Shown here in pieces: positions 21,360 through 33,599 of a stretch of DNA of 64,000 bases; positions within the stretch are counted from its first letter, which is position 1, and every line of letters begins with the position of its first letter. The translations under genes and the position numbers were made by a program. The stretch comes from Myotis daubentonii (taxonomy: Eukaryota > Chordata > Mammalia > Chiroptera > Vespertilionidae): NCBI RefSeq assembly GCF_963259705.1, contig NC_081842.1:89758433-89822432 (forward strand), written 5' to 3'. The notes under the pieces are model-generated. The model saw only the letters and a list, made by a program, of their open reading frames with translations, was not told the origin of the DNA and made no database searches.

Positions 21360-21720
21360 CTATTTATTGAGTGGCTACTGTGTGTTAGAAACTTCTCTAA
21401 AATCTGAGCATACGGCACTGAACAAAATAAACAAAAATCTTTGCCCTGGGAAATTTTCATTAAAGACAATGAATAAATAAATATTATATAGATTAGATAG
21501 ATTTAAGTGATTAGGAGGCATATATGACAAGGATGATTGGGAGGATGTGACATATGGTGGGGAGTACAAATTTTTAGATAGAGGATCTGGGAAAATCTCC
21601 TGAGAAGATGACATTTGAACAGAGACCTGAGGGAGGTGGGGAGTGAGCGATGTGACTCTTGGGAGTGTGCTCCAGAAAGAGAGAGCTGCAAACAACCTTC
21701 AGGGAAAGTGGGCCTGATGT
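21360..21720 (+). repeat. Ancient mammalian interspersed repeat
   Basis: Longest copy of the family also seen at 9428 and 49600: GTGGCTACTGTGTGTTAGAA, GGCACTGAACAAAATAAAC, TTTGCCCTGGGAAATTTTC, then CTCCTGAGAAGATGACATTT, GAACAGAGACCTGAGGGAGG and GAGTGTGCTCCAGAAAGAGA. It produces short antisense frames that are not genes. Confidence 0.65.
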
Positions 21721-22466
21721 TTGGGTGGTAATGATTACTGACGCGTACACTTTGGTCTGCAGCCTTTGTAAGAGGAGTCCCCGAGCTGCCCGTCTCTGCT
21801 ACATGCCTAGCTTAATGAATTGCTGATCACTGGTGGTGGTGGCTGCTTTAGCTTGGATATCACAGGAAGCCACAGGAAGGTAATCTGCCAAGGCCTGAGC
21901 TCACACGGGGGCCCTTCGTTTCCTTCAGCAACCCCCAGGACTTTCTGTGTTTTTAGTTTAGTTTTGCTCTATTTGTTGTTGTTTTTGTTGTTCATGTTCT
22001 TTATAATTGTATAAAGGTCCTACTTCCAAAAATAGACGAGGCATCTTATTCATGAGAGTCTCATATTGTTTATAAGATCCTCCTTTTAACATATAGAGAA
22101 CATCACCTTTTTATGGGAGAGAAACAGAGAAAAATAGAAATTGCTGGCAGTTGTCAAGGCAGTGAGGTTATTTGAAGGATGTTTCTACTTGTTATTAATG
22201 TAGTGATATAATAATTATTCAGTATATTCTTTTGTGATCTTATAAAGAAGAAAAAAATAGATGAACATTGTATTACAAGTAGAGTAAAATAGTTCACACA
22301 ACTGGAAAGCAATAGAGAATTGTTATGTGGGGTCTGACTTATAGGTAAATGCCTTATTAAGAAACCCTTCTGATATAATTAGTATCCCATTGAATGTGTT
22401 TCAAAAGTCCTACTCTTTACTAAATACACTAATTTATGTGGATAATACAAATGTTTCAAATATATA
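21721..22466. other. No recognised element
   Basis: Mixed-composition then AT-rich sequence with no repeat or coding signature. Confidence 0.4.
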
Positions 22467-22942
22467 TCCTATATAATAAAAGCCTAATATTCTAAGTGTC
22501 TGGTAGACCTGTCAGCCATTCAGTCAATCAAAGTGTAATATGCTAATGATATGCTAAGGTCACTCAACCACTCACTATGATGTACACTGACCACCAGGGG
22601 GCAGACAGTCAACTGTTCGACCAGTTGCTATGATGTGCACTGAACACCAGTGGACAGACGCTCTGACTGGTAGATTAGCTTGCTGCTGGGGTCTAGCTGA
22701 TTGGGACTGAGTGAGATGGGCCGGACATGCCCTGGAGCCCTCCCAGAGTCCCTCCTTGGCTGGCCAACCTCTCGCTTCTCTCCCCAGCTTTGATTGTGCA
22801 CCGGTGGGGTCACTCAGCCTGGCCTGTGCCCTCTCACAATCCAGGACCCCTCGGGAAATGTTGGAGAGCTGGTTTCAGCCCAATCCTGTAGTCCAGGCCA
22901 AGGGACCCCACTGGAGCATGAGTTTGTGCACCAGGCCTCTAG
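22467..22942 (+). mobile_element. HeliBat-type Helitron
   Basis: Starts TCCTATATAATAAAAGCC after A and ends TGTGCACCAGGCCTCTAG before T. The ACTGACCACCAGGGGGCAGAC block occurs and is followed by a second related block (ATGTGCACTGAACACCAGTG), an internal partial duplication. Non-coding. Confidence 0.94.
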
Positions 22943-24240
22943 TTTTTAAATAATAAAAGTCCACCCTGAAAAATAATGTTTGGCTAGAAGCTCTAAAAGA
23001 ATAGAAATAAAACAAAAACTGTTGTGGCTATCTCTGGGTAGTGATATTAGGAATGATTTTCTTCCTCTGTGTTTTTCTGCTTGTCAAATTTCTCCATAAT
23101 GGATATTTTTAAAAAGCATAATAACAAATAATTCAAAAAGCTTTATGTCAGAAATGTGAATGCTTAAGCAAGTTTTAAAATATAAGAAAAAATAAAGCCT
23201 TCTGCATTATTCTAATCCTGATGTCATTCCACTTGTGTTTTCTTTGCATAGCCTTTGAAAGCTATGACTTTTAACATAAAATAATGATGACGATAATTGT
23301 AATAACAACAGCAATCTCAGGAGTTCCACCTGACTCCAGCTGGGTTACTTGAAAGCTTGTGCAATTTAACTGATCAGTTCAGGAACCATTGTTTCCACTG
23401 CAACAAGCAGATGTCACTGCAGACTGTGAAAATGTCAGAGAAAATGAAGCAAATCCAAGTAGTAATAGAGATAAAATCTTGCCCTTAATGTGTGTTCTTT
23501 CCCACCCTAATGATTGTCAATCTGAAGACTCTTTTGTTCATTTGCAGCATTTACTCTGACTGGAACTTGTGTTCTGAACACATTTCCGTTTATCTGACCT
23601 GGTGTCGTAACTCCTCCTCTCAGGCTCATTAGGCTCTGAGGGGTCTCACCAAAGCTCAGTAACTATGGAGTCTGATAATAAAAGGAACTTGAGGCCAGCT
23701 CAGATTCTGAGGGGCTGCGGAGAGAGATGGTGGGAGTAAGGTAGAAGTAGGGGTGGGTATATTAAGTTACGGAACTGAGTATGACATATTTTTTGGGTAG
23801 GTGGGTAGAGTAATGCATGTGCTGATCTCAGCTCTGCAGAAATAAAGTATGTACTTTTGTTCAATCTGGTTCTCACCACTACTACAAACAAGCCTTCTGA
23901 AGACTTCCATTAAAAGTAAAAGCCAGCCACCTCTGAGCTTAAGCTTGGAATCTGAGCGTGCAATCCTCTAACATCAGACACTTCATAACAGGGAGTGGAA
24001 GCCTCTTTCTGGGACTACTTATCTATCCACTCAAGGTGGAGAGTATTTAAGTTTCCACAAAAAGATACTATACCTGGAAGCAGAATCTTATTTCTTTCTT
24101 CAAGTAAAATGAGCTTAATAAAATATCCTTATGATATATATTCTTTAAATTATAGTTTTAAAACTAAAAACTAATAAATAAATATGTTAAAACTAATAAA
24201 TAAATAAATATGTATCACTGATGTTATTTTATTTTATCAA
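22943..24240. other. Repeat-poor DNA
   Basis: No recognised element. The 23280-23960 portion is of balanced composition and could hold conserved non-coding sequence; no open frame of interest is present. The (AATAAAT)-like patch at 24165-24205 is simple sequence. Confidence 0.4.
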
Positions 24241-24626
24241 CTAGAGTCCCAGTGCATGAAAATTTGTGTACTGGAAGGGTCACTCAGCCTGGCCTGCCCC
24301 CTCTCACAGTCAGGAAGCCCTCAGGGGATGTCCTACTGATGGCTTAGGCCCACTCCCCCTAAGCTGCAGTCTGACCTCCCTCTGAGGGAGGTGACTGGGC
24401 CGATCAGGGGAAGGCACCACCCCCATCACCCTGCCGCTGCTGCTGCCTCTGGCCTCCCTCTGCTGGAGGCGACCTAGCCAATTAGGGGAAGGTGCTGCCC
24501 CCATCACCCCATGCCTGACAGGCCTCCTTGGCCCTCGCAGCCACCGTGGTTTTGTCCAGAAGGACGTCTGGAAGGATGTCCAGTCTATCTGGTCTAATTA
24601 GCATATTAACCTTTTATTAGTATAGA
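24241..24626 (-). mobile_element. HeliBat-type Helitron, minus strand
   Basis: Opens ACTAGAGTCCCAGTGCATG and closes CTAATTAGCATATTAACC..TAGTATAGAT, giving minus-strand 5' end TCTATACTAATAAAAGG after A. It contains two copies of a GGCCTCCCTCTG(A/C) segment about 85 bp apart, a small tandem duplication. Confidence 0.92.
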
Positions 24627-27525
24627 TAATTAATTCAATCTTCAAAAATATAATTAATGCTCAATTGTAATACCTGTATGTACCATATCTGTCCATTTAT
24701 TTTGTTATGATAACTTGGATAAATTTTTTATGGCACTAAACATGTCATAAACCATAAGTCTAACCTAAAAGTGAAATGAAACCCAAGGATGGTGAAATAC
24801 AAAAATATAGTAAACCGAGGCAACTATAGAGTTCAAAAACGAGATGGAGATACAGAGTAATGAAAGTAAATGATTCATTTTCTCCCCCTGAAACCACCTT
24901 CATAATTTCATAAGAAATTCATTATAGCTGCAATTTTTGTAAAAGCAATTTGCTCCAATAATACTTTAGAACAGTAGAATTATAGAGAAACCAGTGGAAA
25001 GAGCTGAACTTGGAATAACAGTCTATTATGCCTTGTTTTGTTTCTTCGGCCAGTCCTCTCACCTCTCCTCATCCTTACCTGCAGAATGAGCACAGGCCGG
25101 TTGGTAGAGAGAGCACCTCAGATCATAGGAGCACCTGCAACTTGTAAAGTGTTGACCATTTAAAAATGTAAGGCGCAAATTGCCATAAGTCAAGTTGTCA
25201 CCCCACAGAAAAAGAGAACAAATCTGTGTCTTAGCACTTGTGAATTCAGTCAGAGGAAGCAGGACTTGCCTACCGGCAGATCGTGGCCTGCTGGCTGGAG
25301 TTTGTGGCCTTCGATGCTCTGAGGAAGTTGGGTGCTCCCTGTGTCATCTCTCAGGTCAGCAGCAGCCTTCTCTAACCAGTGTCTGAATTGCCTGTTGTAG
25401 AATAAAAATCAAAACAAAATAAAAAAGCAAAGGAAGAAAAAGCAAAAGCAAGAATTTTCTAGTTCTAATAATTAAAAAAGAAAGATAAGTCTGCTTTTAT
25501 GATTAAAGATACTGACCAGCGTAGGTTCACTAAAACAAAGAATCTGAGGTGGAAGGAAAGCATGACTTGTCTTTTATAATTAGGAAACCTAGACCCCAGG
25601 AATGAGGGCAAAAATGGAAATAAACATTTCTAATTCCTCAGCTTTTTTTCCAGCCTCCTACTTGCTTAACCTTATAAATGAGCAAATTTGCATATATAAA
25701 ATATACCTAAAAAAAAACTCAATAAAAGCATGGTTTAAAAATATGAAGCTAATTGTATGAGAATGTTCATTTCTTTTCCCTATAAGGCAAATGAATATTT
25801 ATCAAGTTAAATTCCAAGATACTTGTTATCTCACTTGCATTTTGAATATAATTATATTGGAAGGCAATTGTTCTGGTGGGTGTAGGCAGAGATTAAAAGA
25901 TTTGTATGCACTTTTTAAAAATGCAAAATAATCATAGTTTTTTTCTTTTATCATTAACAAAGTAGCTCAACCCTTCCCTTTCCAGTTCTAAACCTATTCC
26001 ATAATCAGTGAAAACGACCGAATAAAAATTAGATTGCAATTATTTTTGTAACCTAAATTTATAAACACTAGGAAAAATGCCTGCGATATTTAAAAGAGAT
26101 ATTTAATGTGTTATTTTAAAGCTCATATTTAAGAATAACTATAGTTATTTCAACAATAAATAATCTAGATAAATAATATCAAAGTGAACAAAGTTTATAA
26201 AGTAACAGTAAGTCATAATTGTGTTTAAATGAATGAAATTTAATTATCCAAGGATAAATAAAATCAAGATTTCATACAACTTCCATAAGTATAGCAGTTT
26301 TTTCTCACACTGTATTTATAATAAACAGCATCAAGATGAAGTTAACCACATACATATTGTATTTTCTTATTTTTATCTAAGCTTCCAGAAAACATAGATT
26401 ATGTATTAAATTTATTTTATTGATTCCAAACTAGCAAAAGTGTCATAGCTAATTGGTATCCAATAAATATGTTAATTGTTAGCAATCGAACAAAACAGGA
26501 TAGAACATTTAAAAAATTATAACACAAATTATGGAGAAGAGTGGACTTATACTGCAGAGTAAAAGGCTGATTTAGTATGCCTTGTTACAGTTAAAACCTA
26601 TCTTTTCTTAGTACATCTTGTTCTCCCATATGCCTGCTCACTGTAACAAGCAATGTCAATGTCTTTCCTGCTTAAACATTGGATATAAACAATAGCAAAA
26701 ACTGCTCAACTTCAAGCACATTGACTCTACTTTCATGTTTGACCAAAACACTTTAATAATTTTAAGGAGCAAAGTAAAATGTTGGGTGGTGATATTGGAT
26801 AAGAACTCGTACTGCAACTGCCACTGACACAGTAGATCATTCAAAGCCTAAAAAGACTGAATACATTTTAACTGAGATTAGCTCTGGGGAACTTTATGGC
26901 CAAATAGGAATAGAAACACATACCTGCTTAGAAAGGAGTTATGCATTTTTATTAAAAAAAAAAAAACTTTATGTACATGTGGTTTGGTTCCAACTAGGGG
27001 AAAAGGAAACAATCTCTTGGACTCTAAAGCCTTTTCACAAAATTTCTAATTAATTTTGATAAATCCCTTTTAATATGGCAAGGAGTTCCACTTGGGCTTA
27101 TCAATTCAAGAGTTATACTTGCACTCAGTAGACTACAATATGCCCTAAGCTAGTTATGCATAACACCTGCTAAAGTTAATAGACGTTCCACATGAGTAGC
27201 TGATTTTGCCAGAGTGTTATATGAAATTAACTACTAATGAAATTTGGCTGACAATATCTTTAATTTTTCAATTTAAAGACTATTTATTACCTTGTGTGGA
27301 CTCCTTCTATAATTAACTATTTTTGATGTGCTCTAGCCATATTTCAGATATGTCATCATTTTTTCAGTACCATGTAATTATACAAAGAAATATTTTGAAA
27401 GTTTTATCTCCTAATATTTATTAGAAATAATGCAACTGCATATTAATACACACACACTCATAGAGTATATGTTTTAAGAAAACTTGTAAATGGACAATAT
27501 ATTATTTTTTTAAATCCCTATAGAA
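24627..27525. other. Long AT-rich, repeat-poor stretch
   Basis: Nearly 2.9 kb without a young mobile element. Traces only: a possible MIR at about 24970-25100 (GTGGAAAGAGCTGAACTTGG) and an L2-like tail at about 26385-26480 ending CAATAAATATGTTAATTG. Short frames have no domains. Confidence 0.45.
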
Positions 27526-28230
27526 TGTGAAAGACTGAATTATCCGCCCTCTGTAAAAGAGACATCATTAATTTAATGATGAAAGTGAGGAGATAAAAGA
27601 AGGACTAGGCAGTCAGAGACAGGACCTTGGGAGAGGGAGGAGAGTGGGGAAGTCCTAGAATAACAGGACCTTGCAGACATTCCAAGAAAAACCACACAGA
27701 CAGACAAAATGGCCTAGAACTGAACCCAGCTGTGGGGAGTTAGTAAGACAACCCAGCTGGGTGGGGAAAGAAGGGCACCGGTGGGAGAGGCGAACTTCAA
27801 AATGTATGGATGTTGCTAAGAGAGGCAGCTTGCAGATAACCAATCACAAGACAGTGAGGAATATAATCAATCCCAAGGATGTTGCTAAGGCAGATTTCTT
27901 TGAAAGAACTAATCAGAAGCTAGCACCAATGTATCTACCCCTAGACAAAGAAGCTCTCTCTCTCTCTCTCTCTCTCTCTGAGCTTTTGGGCAGATATACT
28001 TCCCTGTGCCATGTGGCTTATAGCCATGCGGGCCTTCACACATGGACTAAAGATCTTAAATAGCTTGGATGCTGGAATACACCCAACTGCAACAAGGAAG
28101 GAAGCTCTGGACACTAGCCTGCTTTTGAAATGCCAGCTGCACCTGTCCCAGGACTGGCTTCTCTCAATAAACTTTGCTTCCACCAATGTTCTTTGTCTGG
28201 GAACTAATTTTTCAATTTGGTGAGACAAAA
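27526..28230 (+). mobile_element. Solo LTR, probably ERV1-like
   Basis: A ~705-bp segment opening TGTGAAAGACTGAATTATCC and closing TTTTTCAATTTGGTGAGACA. It has LTR promoter and polyadenylation features in the right order: ATAACCAATCACAAG (CCAAT), a CT-repeat, then CTCTCAATAAACTTTGC (AATAAA) about 65 bases before the end. I could not find a clean target duplication, so both borders are approximate and the class is tentative. The 130-codon frame at 27671-28063 lies wholly inside and is not a gene. Confidence 0.65.
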
Positions 28231-28351
28231 AATGTAGAATGTCCTTCTTTATTTATATGCGAAATACTATCCCCTACTAACAAATAATGACATTTGCCTT
28301 TCAAGCTGTCAAGTTTAGTTAGAAAATCCATGAGTTTCTTTTTATATCATA

Positions 28352-28719
28352 CTAGAGGCCTGGTGCATGACATTTGTGCACTCGTTTTGTGTGGAGGGGG
28401 GTGGAACCTCAGCCCAGCCTGTGCCCTCTTGCAGTCCTGGAGCCCTCAGGCGATGTCGCTCCCCATGGGGAGTGGGCCTAAGCATTAGTCAAACATCCTT
28501 AGCACTGACATGGAGACAAGAGAGGCTTCTGCCACCGCTGCTGTGCTCGCCAGCCATGAGCCCAGCTTCTGGCTGTGTGGTGCTCCCCGTGTGGGAATGC
28601 AGTGACCACCAGAGGGCAGCTCCTGTATTGAGTGTCTACCCCCTTGTGGTCAGTGCATGTCATAGAGACCAGTCGTTCTGCATTTCAGTTGATTTGCATA
28701 TTAGGCTTTTATTATATAG
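28352..28719 (-). mobile_element. HeliBat-type Helitron, minus strand
   Basis: Opens ACTAGAGGCCTGGTGCATG and closes GTTGATTTGCATATTAGGC..TTATTATATAGT. It contains the ACCACCAGAGGGCAGCTCC block shared with 16315-16650. The 5' terminus is slightly eroded (ACTATATAATAAAAGC). Confidence 0.92.
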
Positions 28720-28754
28720 TTAGTTATAGGATGCAGGATGCAGAAATCAATTTA

Positions 28755-28975
28755 TTTATTTTTTAATATATTTTATTAATTTTTTTATAGAGAGGAGGGG
28801 AGAGGGATAGAGAGTTAGGAGCATTGATGAGAGAGAAACATTGATCTGCTGCCTCCTGCACACTCCCTACTGGGGATGTGCCTGCAACCAAGGTATATGC
28901 CCTTGACTAGAATCGAACTTGGGACCCTTGAGCTCACAGGCCAATTCTCTATCCACTGGCCAAACCAGTTAGAGC
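28755..28975 (-). mobile_element. Ves SINE, minus strand
   Basis: T-rich tail, ACATTGATCTGCTGCCTCCT, AGAATCGAACTTGGGACC and ATCCACTGGCCAAACCAG head. Target duplication AGAAATCAATTTA at 28742-28754 and 28977-28989, perfect. Confidence 0.95.
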
Positions 28976-29074
28976 CAGAAATCAATTTAACAGACACTAT
29001 TAAATAATTTCACATATATGCAGAATCTTTGAAAAATTGTTAAAATTATAGATGAATGTTAAATGTGGGCACAT

Positions 29075-29434
29075 GAATATTTCATGTACATCAAACAGAA
29101 GATGCGTTTGCACTGATTTCTGGTAACCAATTTGCTTCCCGTGACTCTTTAAAAACCCAATTCTGGTCTTCCAGCTCCTGAAGGAGAGCTTTCTCTTTCT
29201 GGATTTTCTCCAGCTGATTTTTTCTAGCTGTTTTCCCATTGCTGCTTATTTTTTCAGTAGTTGGATTCTTTTAAGTTTCTTCTTCTTGGTAAAGAATTGA
29301 CACACAGAAAGGCAGGCATGAGTACCCTTCATTAATGTAGTTACTCTTCCCACGCTAGTTTGCTTCTCTGTGTTCATTTTCCCATCCACACTGTCCTTCG
29401 TGGAAGATCCTTTCCTCGCTGACTCACCCTGCAT
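29075..29434 (-). pseudogene. Possible processed pseudogene or coding remnant, unidentified
   Basis: The minus strand reads as lysine/glutamate-rich protein-like sequence. An open frame from an ATG at 29434 is followed, after what looks like a one-base shift near 29265, by another frame that includes NQLEKIQKEKALLQELEDQ, a heptad-like coiled-coil string, and stops near 29077. The composition (charged, few hydrophobic repeats, no repeat-family match) differs from the AT-rich surroundings. I do not recognise the parent gene. A chance A-rich frame remains possible. Confidence 0.35.
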
Positions 29435-29567
29435 CTTTAGAGTCTAGTCCACTTCACATTCTCAGTGTAGTCTTTCCTAACCTGCACAGATTACTCTTTT
29501 CATTAAATTGTTACTTTCCTTATTCTGTGTACCTCTCTCATCACAAACTAAGATTATATCCCATGTG
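29435..29567 (+). repeat. LINE-2 fossil, left part
   Basis: GTCTAGTCCACTTCACATTC, GTCTTTCCTAACCTGCACAG and ACCTCTCTCATCACAAAC fit the L2 3' region; the consensus order resumes after the L1 insertion, at 30665. Confidence 0.55.
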
Positions 29568-30655
29568 TTTGTGCCTTTTTGTAATTTAAGTGCAGTTGGT
29601 ATACAATCTTATATTGGCTGTATTAGTTTCAGGTGTACAATATAATGATTTAACATTTTTGTGTCTTACAATGTGATAACCTACTAATTTCAGCAATCAT
29701 ATGTCAGCATGTAAATTTATCATAATATTATCAACTATATTTCCCTTCCTCTTTTCACCCATTCTCTTATCACCACCCTTCTGTTACCTATCACTTTGAT
29801 GTCTGTTTCTTTGAATCTGTTTTCATTTTGTTTGTTTATTTTGTCTTTTTTTAGGTTCCACATATAAATGAAAACATACAGTATTTGTCTTTCTCTCCCT
29901 GACATGTTAATTAGCATAATACCATCTAGATTTATCCATGTTGTTGCAAATGGTGAAATTTTATTATTTTTATTGCTGCATGATATTCCATTGTTTATAA
30001 ATACCACATCTTTTTAATCCATTTATCTATTGATGGACACCTCAGTTTCTTCTATATCTTGGCTATTGTAAGTGGTGTAATAAACATAGGAATGGATATA
30101 TCTTTTCAAATTAGTATTTTCATTTTCTTTGGGTGAATACCCAAAAGTAGAATTGTTGGTTTTTTTTGTATATCTATTTTATATATCTTCTTAGATAAAT
30201 GCTTTGGAGTAAGTAAAACAAAATCAAAATAGACAAATGGGACTACATCAAAATAAAGAGCTTCAGCACAGCAAAGGAAATCTTACAATTGGGTTTGATA
30301 TCCAAAATATATAAGAAATTCAAAAACAGAATAATAAACAATCCAATTAAAAATGGACAGAGAAGAAGAAAATATGTTTCTATGAAGAAGACAGACAGAT
30401 GACCAGCAGACATATGAAAAGATGTTCAACATCACTAATCATCAGGAAAATGAAAAATAATGAGATACCACCTCACATCAGTCAGAATGGTTATTATAAA
30501 AAACTCGACAAATAACATGTGTTTGTGAGGATGTGGAGAAAAGGGAATCCTTGTGCACAGTTGGTGGGACTGCAAACTGTTGCAGCCCCTATGGAAAACT
30601 GTATGGAGGCTCCTAAAAAAACTAAATATATATATATAGCATGCAACCCAGCAAT
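29568..30655 (-). mobile_element. Old LINE-1 with 5' inversion
   Basis: The 3' half (29568 to about 30170) is minus-strand: 3' UTR TATTAGTTTCAGGTGTACAA, then ORF2 C-terminal coding with a Y-Y-H-F-like TMEYYAA equivalent and PKKMKI. The 5' half (about 30190-30655) is plus-strand ORF2: AATAGACAAATGGGACTACA, AAAATGGACAGAGAAG, GAGATACCACCTCACATC and GGTGGGACTGCAAACTG, ending CAACCCAGCAATTC. The plus part stops at the codon where the minus part resumes, so together they form one element with its 5' end inverted. Frames are broken. Confidence 0.88.
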
Positions 30656-30664
30656 TCTTATGCC

Positions 30665-30775
30665 TTGCTTTATTATTTAGACTGAAAGCTCCTGAAGGAC
30701 CGGATGAGATTTTGCATTTAGGGTTTTCTCCTAGGCCCTTATACTGTGACAAGTATTTGCTCAATACATGTTTAG
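30665..30775 (+). repeat. LINE-2 fossil, right part
   Basis: GACTGAAAGCTCCTGAAGGA and CAAGTATTTGCTCAATACAT are the L2 3' terminal blocks; with 29435-29567 they form one L2 copy split by the L1. Confidence 0.65.
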
Positions 30776-30972
30776 AGGTGGTATAATGAAAAGTGATATT
30801 GTATATCTTATAAAATGAATATGAATCTATGATATGGTATTAGTGTGATGGAATTGCTCTGGCAAGCAATAGAGAGCACCACTCTCCTATTAATTTCTAT
30901 AGAATAGAGCATACTACCAGAAATATTCATAGTGTATCATCAATTTACTTATAAACAATGCTAGCTGAGATA
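30776..30972. other. AT-rich spacer
   Basis: Short unique-looking sequence between L2 and the Helitron pair. Confidence 0.4.
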
Positions 30973-31610
30973 TCAACACTAATAAAAGAGAAAAATGGTA
31001 ATTGGCGTACGAGCTCCCCTTTTCATTGGCTAATCAGGGCTATATGCAAATTAACTGCCAACTAAGATTGGCAGTTAACTGCCAACAAGATGGCGGTTAA
31101 TTTGCATATGTAGGCACAATGCAGGGAGGTGAAAGGGAAAGCAGGAAGAAGCCCCCTGCCACTGACAGTGATCAGAAACCCAGGGGGGAGCTAAGAGCTG
31201 GGGGGCAGGGCAAAGGAGGCCCCAGGGCGACCTTTGCCCTGCCCCCCAGCCATGATCGGAGAATCAGGTGCCTTTTCCGCCCTGGCCAGTGATAGCAGGA
31301 AGTAGGGGTGGAGCCAGCGATGGGAGCTGGGCACGGTCAAAGCTGGCAGTCCCAGGAGCTAGGGGTCCCTTGCCTGGGCCTAAAGCGGAGCCCACGATCG
31401 TGGGGCTGCTGCAGCTGAGGGTCCCCACTGCCCGGGCCGGACGCCTAGGCCAGAGGCATCAGGCCTGGGCAAAGGGCCGATCCTGCGATTGGAGGGTGAT
31501 GGGGGGTCAACGCCTGAGGGCTCCCAGTATGTGAGAGGGGGCAGGCTGGGCTGAGGGACACTCCCCCACACACACACCCAGTGCACGAATTCCGTGCACC
31601 GGGCCCCTAG
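30973..31610 (+). mobile_element. HeliBat-type Helitron (GC-rich hairpin family)
   Basis: Starts TCAACACTAATAAAAGAG after A and ends GTGCACGAATTCCGTGCACC..CCCCTAG before T; the last 35 bases hold a near-perfect GTGCACG/CGTGCAC hairpin. It shares CCCTTTTCATTGGCTAATCA, ATGCAAATTAACTGCCAAC, AAGATGGCGGTTAA and a GGGCAAAGG..CCTTTGCCC inverted repeat with the minus-strand copy at 43201-44339. The latter has an expanded palindrome array and a longer GC-rich arm. Confidence 0.93.
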
Positions 31611-31879
31611 TCTATATATATAAAAGCCTAAGAGACCAAATGACTGAATGATTGGTTGACCTGTTGCTATGACGTGACTGACCACCGGGGGCCAGACGCT
31701 CAAGGCAAGTGGTCAGTACATTCCCACAGCCAACCTCCTGCAGCTGGCCAACCTCCCACGGTCCCTCCCCCTGCTGGCCTGCCCCGATTGGGATTGGGCG
31801 AGACAGCCCAGATCAGCCCCGATCGCTGGCCAGGCTGAGTGACCCCACCCATGCATGAATTTGTGCACCGGGCTGCTGG
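31611..31879 (+). mobile_element. HeliBat-type Helitron abutting the previous one
   Basis: Begins TCTATATATATAAAAGCC on the very next base after the CCCCTAG end of the preceding Helitron, and ends GTGCACCGGGCTGCTGG (a decayed CTCTAG). It contains GTGACTGACCACCGGGGGCC. The same subfamily is at 34594-34834 (+). Confidence 0.88.
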
Positions 31880-33599
31880 TATTTTATATTATTTCTACTA
31901 TTAAAGTCCAGTGATTTCAAATGTACATTTGCCAAATAGTACTAATTTGGTACCACTTAGCATTCATGCTTGTTATTTTATTTTATAGTCATCAGTATTT
32001 ATTTTGAGTAATATGCTATATATTCCATACATTGAAGGCTAGAAAGAAATTAATTATAACACTTTCCACAGGGATTTTTAACGTGTATAGTAGGAAAGAA
32101 AATTAACAGCTAAGATAATATTAAAATTACTTGAAGCACAAAGATAATCAAGAATTGTTCATGGATCTACAACTAGTTTAGAGGAATGGTGTCATTTGCT
32201 GAGACAGAAATGAAGATTTTTAAAAAGGCATATTAAATTTCAGTTGCAGATGAGGGATCTGAATAGAAATATCCTAGGCAGATGTTCCAGACCCTCTGAA
32301 GAGAGGAACATAGAAATGGGGATAGAAATCAGAGAGTCGTCTGCATATTGTGGTAGTTAAATCCACTTGAATATATATACTGTCAGAATGAATGTGATTG
32401 AAAGATATTAGAGAGTCAAGCACTGAAACTTCTAGGACAACCCCTCTCACCAAGCAAAATATGATTTAAGAGAGGAAAAACCCCACAAACAACAAACTAA
32501 GCTAAGAGGAGCAGCAGAGAAGAGAGACCCAGAAATTGATTGAGATATCCAAAGAATTTGGTCCAGTTTTATCAACACTCCTCACCCACTTATTCTGCAC
32601 AATCCCTTTAACAATTGTTCGTTCAACCTCCTCATATATGTTTTCTTCATCCCAGATTTCTCTCTGATATCTGGATCTGCATGTGTAATACACTTCAAGA
32701 AATCTTGTGCTGCACTTCCATAAGATGTCAAACTCCAGTGAATTTCTTACCTGGGCAAAGGTAGCTCATTGTCCAGTTTCTTAATTAATAAATAGCCAAA
32801 ATATTTATGGATATGTAACCAACAAGAATAAAGTCTACTTTCCTCAGTCTGTCTTGTGGCCTGTGACTAAGTATTTGGCCAATTGGATAGAAGCAGGAAT
32901 TGTGTGCAATTTCCTGGAAATGTCTTTAAACAGCATAGGCAAGTCTTATCCTTCCTTATTTTTTTTTCTTCCAGACAGCAGGAATGTATATTTTATAGCT
33001 GGACCTGTAGCTAGATAAAATATACTAGATCATGAGATGGATCTTGAAACTGAGACCATACAAGCAGGTCAGCAAGATCAAAGGAGCCTTAGTCTCTGAC
33101 CCTGTAAAAAACTTAGCCAACCAGGGATATCCTAGTATAATTAGACTTTAATATGAGCCAAGCTCTTTTCTTATTTAAATCATTGCTATGTGGATTTATG
33201 TCACTATCCACAAAAAATTCTAATGAATATAGTATATCTATCACACATCTCTTTTCTCTTATATTCCAGTTTTGTGCAGGGCACCAGCAGCAATCCAGGC
33301 ATGCAAAATAGAGTCTTTTCTTTCTCCCTCATGACACCAGCACAGGGTGCAGACGCTAAGTCCATTGCCTTAGTTATGCCTTTGTCATTTCTTGCCAGAT
33401 TTATTCTAAAAACTGTTGCTCCCATTTTTAATTTTGTCCCCCCTCCATCCAATGTTTATGCTTTATAGCTAAAGTGATTACTTTATAGATTAAAATTTGT
33501 ATTTGTATGTGGGCATTCCTTTGTTTAAGGATACTATATACAACATATTCTCTGTAGTGTCTATCAGCGTCATCCTGATCCTACTCCTGACTACTTCTC
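31880..33599. other. Repeat-poor DNA
   Basis: No recognised young repeat. The 32820-33010 part (CTTGTGGCCTGTGACTAAG, GAAGCAGGAATTGTGTGCAA) resembles old mammalian repeat sequence, but I cannot name it. No credible coding frame. Confidence 0.4.

Noticed and set aside
31268..31534. GC-rich 88-codon frame that could be a captured exon
   Set aside because: Composition matches the Helitron body, and the related copy at 43201-44339 does not keep a comparable frame in the same register. No protein recognised.
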